From positions 1 through 8,604 of the forward strand of contig JAQCER010000087.1 of NCBI GenBank assembly GCA_027618625.1: 8,604 nt of DNA, given 5' to 3'. A model generated the notes under the pieces. The model saw only the letters and a program-made list of their open reading frames with translations. It was not told the origin of the DNA and did not search any database. Made by a program: the position numbers and the translations under genes. Below are positions 6,501-8,604 of this stretch, piece by piece. Numbering within the stretch: position 1 is the first letter of the stretch; every line of letters begins with the position of its first letter. Source of the DNA: Verrucomicrobiota bacterium. Lineage in GTDB: Bacteria; Verrucomicrobiota; Verrucomicrobiia; Verrucomicrobiales; DEV007.

Positions 6501-8517
6501 ATTTGCCCAGATCCGCCAGTTGCGTCTGCTGCCCATTCTGCCGGTTCACCAATTCCCGGAGCATGTCAGCGGTGTCTTTCAGAGTCGCTTCCACGCCAAG
6601 CTTTCCGCTCAAAAGTTGTGATGACTCGGCTTGTGCCGCTGCCAGTGCAGCCTGACTTTCTTGCAACCGGCCGGTCACACCGGCGAGCTGCCCTTCCAAA
6701 TCGGCGATACGCGCCTGCGCGTTCGAAAGAGTAGCCGTCGTCTGGCCACCTTTCGCCTGTTCCTTCGAGATGGTACTCCTGGCGTCACTCAACTGTACCT
6801 TCAATCGATCCTGACCAGTAAGGAGTTCGTTGATCACTTCACCCGCTTCCGTAAGTGCGCGCTCGGCGGCGATGCGATTGCGGGACTCACCCTTCTGCTC
6901 GAGCAGCAACTGATTGATGTAGGCGCCAGCATCGACAAAGGCATTCTGACGAGCAATCACCGCGCTTGTTGCTTCTGCAAGTTGGCCCTGTAGTGATGAA
7001 AGTTCGGCATCTTTCGCTGCGAGTTGCGACTGGTAGCTGTGGCGCTGGGCTTCCAACTCATCGCCGAGACTGGCGATCTTTATGTCTGCTTGCTCCTTCT
7101 CTTCCCGCAGCTTCGCCAGTGCATCTGCAGCGCCGCGAAGCTTGCCACCCAAGGTTTCAGCAACAGCGTTGCCCATCGAAAGTTCCTCCTTCAGCTTCGC
7201 GAGATTCTTTTCAGCGCGTTCGCAGGCTTCCTTGATTTCCTTGCTGATGTCGTGCTCAGCACTGACCTTCTTGCGCAATTCATCGCGCTCTTCCTCTGCC
7301 GCCTGCTTCTCCTTCAGTGCCTTCTCAAGGGTGGCACTCAGTGATGCCTCCGCCTTCACTTCTGCCTCTTTCTGCGAAGTGACAGCACTCTTCAGCTTTG
7401 CCTGCGCCTCGTTGCGCTGGGCCGACAGTTGTTGAATCATGACCCCAGCATCGATCAGCTGCTTGAGCGCACGTTCTTTCTCGACCTCCAGCTGTGCATG
7501 CTCGGTGGTGAGCTTCTCTGCTTCTGCTACCTGCTTCTCAAGCAACGCCATCCGCTCGCGGAACGCATCACCATTACCAGTGTCGGCTTCGCCGAGCCTT
7601 CTCTTCAATTCGCTGATCTCCGTGAGCGCCGCCTCTTTCTCGGCATTCAATTTTGCGATCGCCTCTTCACTCTCAGCCTGTTTCTTTGCCGCATCATCCA
7701 GAGCTTTTGCCTTTGCCACATTGTCAGCAACGGCCTCCTCCTTCAGCTTCCGGTCCCGCTTCATCAATGCGAAAGCGGAATTCTGGTCCATCCGTGCCTG
7801 CTCGAGTTCCTTCTTCAGTTTTTCCTCGGAAGTTGCCAGCTCGTCTTTCTTCTTGTTCGCCTCACCGAGCTGCTTGTCCAAGTCAGCCTTCTCGTCTGCC
7901 AGTTTCTTCTTCTCTTCTTCCAGCGCCTTCTTGTCGTCACCCGACTTCTTGGTGAGGGTCTCCAGTGCCTTCCGCGCCTCGGCCAGTTCTGCTCCGCACT
8001 TCTCGTGTACCTTCCGTATTTGCTCAGTCTCCTTCACTGCCGACTCTAACAGGCCCGCCAACCGTCCAGCGTTCTTCTGCGCCGACATCAGCTCGCCGAT
8101 CTTGGCGTCCAGCTCACCCTTCAATTTCTCGATATCGGATGCCGTGGTGGCACTTCCCTTTTCTTCAAGCTTTCTGGTGGTCTCCTGCACCCGGGCCTCC
8201 AATGTGCCAATTCGATCTGCTCGCTTTGCAAGTTCTTCCGTCGATTCCTTCCGCAGTTGATCCAGCTTGCCTTCCGCGGTACGTAAGGATTCGCGGCACT
8301 CCATCGCCAGCTTCTCAGCATCCTGTTTCCTCCTCAAGGCTCGGCGGAGCAACTCAATGTCCGACTGCGCACGGGCCAGTTCTGCCCGGAACTCCTCAGC
8401 AGATAGTTGTACCTTGGACGGTCCATCCGCCCCGCCATCCTGGCCGACCGCACTCCCGGCCGCCAGAAGGATCAGCACAAACATCCACACCATCATGGTC
8501 GCTCGATTTTTTATCAT
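3541..8517 (-). CDS. Giant exported coiled-coil protein with C-terminal OmpA-like peptidoglycan-binding domain (1658 aa)
   Basis: This is probably a periplasmic or outer-envelope structural protein anchored to peptidoglycan through its C-terminus. Residues 1-25 form a Sec signal peptide: positive MIKNR, a hydrophobic core, and likely cleavage after SAVG before Q26. Residues about 35-1545 are heptad-rich helix (repeated L/I/A spaced 3-4, much E/K/Q/A) with no proline between P33 and P1551. Residues about 1548-1655 match OmpA-like domains: DITGH 1585-1589, LSESRAEGL 1602-1610, KGLGPAHPIGDN 1627-1638, and NRRVEV 1647-1652 near the end. The usual GHTD is GHTC here (C1591), while R1606 is kept. 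The family domain binds diaminopimelate in peptidoglycan. No Walker motifs, TPRs or beta-barrel are seen, so it is neither an SMC-type ATPase nor a porin. The ATG at 8517 is the first start after an in-frame TAG upstream; M8, M9 and M12 are alternatives. No Shine-Dalgarno site is visible. No family name is recognised for the coil. Confidence 0.93.
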   Translation of the reverse strand: MIKNRATMMVWMFVLILLAAGSAVGQDGGADGPSKVQLSAEEFRAELARAQSDIELLRRALRRKQDAEKLAMECRESLRTAEGKLDQLRKESTEELAKRADRIGTLEARVQETTRKLEEKGSATTASDIEKLKGELDAKIGELMSAQKNAGRLAGLLESAVKETEQIRKVHEKCGAELAEARKALETLTKKSGDDKKALEEEKKKLADEKADLDKQLGEANKKKDELATSEEKLKKELEQARMDQNSAFALMKRDRKLKEEAVADNVAKAKALDDAAKKQAESEEAIAKLNAEKEAALTEISELKRRLGEADTGNGDAFRERMALLEKQVAEAEKLTTEHAQLEVEKERALKQLIDAGVMIQQLSAQRNEAQAKLKSAVTSQKEAEVKAEASLSATLEKALKEKQAAEEERDELRKKVSAEHDISKEIKEACERAEKNLAKLKEELSMGNAVAETLGGKLRGAADALAKLREEKEQADIKIASLGDELEAQRHSYQSQLAAKDAELSSLQGQLAEATSAVIARQNAFVDAGAYINQLLLEQKGESRNRIAAERALTEAGEVINELLTGQDRLKVQLSDARSTISKEQAKGGQTTATLSNAQARIADLEGQLAGVTGRLQESQAALAAAQAESSQLLSGKLGVEATLKDTADMLRELVNRQNGQQTQLADLGKSLESEKGGREMEQKALAAAREEIAKLTDSLQAQRKAIGDAARNATAVAAVLATLQSEKGNVDRKLAELGASLEAANAANATLKSNFESSEKTLAERTAELESLRVSLKELESQRALAKVALEDSNKVIRDLLAAKEACDTRIADLTANDKQQESDLASMRAQLEAEKEARATALAIKTETEQQLASLTQELDSRRSALDAANAATQQLSVQMKSLSGDRETLAGERASLQSAFDAEQVRVRELEGHLKSLQGELAAKTQDVQQLDKLLVASQTSGNAAKETLIGSAAFLQSLLAKRSEEQEASSKVQQQLLADAEKLKADFEDKMKVSETAIAEGKASIESLAAVAKTVDEQKFALEGRVSELQAELALATEQGIAETKQRAELGRELATAREHIAVLEDKAAEIERVRAYAESVAGSKLQAESALKEAATFIGELLQLRNEDTVARRAAEKALLKLKGEFEGVEKQAEELRRKLNDLDELKIKKAEAEDRLARLEAERTRAGVATDSALTVVQQLRGARVEALSAQQNAENAFQEAALELDRLRFEVTRKEQEFRMLLAQKEMAYEKQLDDKQQMLVMANTRLGEVDNRLKMAIDERTKAEIAAQEAADVLNQLRTEKSQLDQQVGTLNQLVEEERTARTSNAGELDDLKKQLAEVVIERDRIELARISAEKNAVSMGEILAKQSVEIQNSQELARELTAMKAALDEAQQERDHLSADLEKATALNAETIALKEALVAKESDCQSQLEKMLAKMAEREENGNDLESATNQVKVLQAELAKLQGADDATLDQALAKASEFEAKVKAEQQKAEQYQQALKDSEGAVAMLATKVKEVDTAYTGALNRIEELEGALDKAKDDKAKALKAALDVKEQLFRIDPIWYALNSASIEAEQARILKQAKAIIAQYPTARFDITGHTCTIGSLEANQRLSESRAEGLADFLVKNGIPRASVTFKGLGPAHPIGDNATEAGRSRNRRVEVDAVVPD
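4018..7452 (-). repeat. Cryptic recurring helical module inside the coiled coil
   Basis: By eye, one motif returns along the coil, roughly A-E-x-A-L-x-[DE]-A-x-x-x-I-x-x-L-L-x-x-[RK]. Clear copies begin near residues 356 (DAGVMIQQL), 529 (DAGAYINQLL), 557 (EAGEVINELL), 648 (DTADMLRELV), 795 (DSNKVIRDLL), 956 (GSAAFLQSLL), 1100 (EAATFIGELL), 1180 (SALTVVQQL), 1208 (EAALELDRL) and 1279 (EAADVLNQL). Weaker ones are near 715, 872, 1006, 1345 and 1492. Many gaps between neighbours are 66-94 residues, and several (28, 77, 84, 91, 147) are multiples of seven. I infer growth by internal duplication followed by divergence. Any coiled coil gives some spurious similarity, so this needs a self-alignment. 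Confidence 0.5.
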
Positions 8518-8566
8518 AAGTAGTAGTAGAAAAGGATTATGGGGAAAATGATAGTTTCCTCATTTT

Positions 8567-8595
8567 TCTATAGAGCAGAATGTCAGTGCCCGCAA
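8567..8595 (-). promoter_or_regulatory. Candidate sigma-70-like promoter for the coiled-coil gene
   Basis: On the minus strand, TTGCGG (8595-8590) and TATAGA (8572-8567) are separated by 17 bases, the ideal spacing. The -10 keeps TATA and the -35 keeps TTG. Initiation near 8560 would give a leader of about 43 bases. The leader has no evident Shine-Dalgarno sequence near the ATG at 8517. A second -10-like box, CATAAT, lies closer to the gene but has no matching -35. Confidence 0.35.
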
Positions 8596-8604
8596 ACATT
8601 TAAC

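Noticed and set aside
7439..8260. Plus-strand open frame with a Ser/Ala/Phe-rich 273-residue product
   Set aside because: It is the complementary reading of repeated Glu, Lys and Ala codons in the coil; low complexity and no supported start.
3541..8517. Similarity in feel to SMC, myosin-like or chromosome segregation proteins
   Set aside because: No Walker A/B or head domains. The signal peptide and OmpA domain place it in the envelope; such resemblance is common to all long coiled coils.
8519..8528. Short TAG triplet repeat before the coiled-coil start
   Set aside because: Only three copies, too short to be a meaningful slippage tract without population data.

Overview
The window has two long genes, both read from the minus strand, and nothing convincing on the plus strand. 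The likely source is a Gram-negative bacterium of the PVC group, most probably Verrucomicrobiota. The evidence is an OmpA-type peptidoglycan-binding domain, which implies an envelope with a periplasm. There is also a secreted metzincin carrying the lectin-like module (FDDxxW ... YDDGxxAYLNGxEVAR ... AIHGLN ... SSD) that I associate with large surface proteins of Verrucomicrobiota and Planctomycetota. Neither gene has a good Shine-Dalgarno site, which does not contradict this. The taxonomic call is an inference from protein architecture, not from a marker gene.

In transcription order (right to left): positions 8604-8518 are a short upstream region with a plausible sigma-70-like promoter. Positions 8517-3541 encode a complete 1658-residue exported protein. 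It has a Sec signal peptide, then about 1500 residues of proline-free predicted coiled coil, then one C-terminal OmpA-like domain. Positions 3540-2895 are a 646-base gap with no gene I can support. The gap holds two small hairpins next to the stop codon, a perfect 19-base dyad, a weak promoter candidate and a strongly structured RNA leader. Positions 2894-1 encode the first 964 residues of a membrane-anchored or secreted reprolysin-like zinc protease, which runs off the left edge of the window.

Both products are envelope or extracellular proteins on the same strand. The 646-base gap, the separate promoter candidates and the structured leader suggest separate transcripts. A functional link (for example an envelope tether beside a surface protease) is possible, but the sequence does not show one.

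The most unusual items are: the very long proline-free coil and its recurring 'A-x-x-x-I-x-x-L-L' module; a Cys in place of the usual Asp in the GHTD motif of the OmpA domain; and the dyad plus tandem-hairpin leader before the protease.
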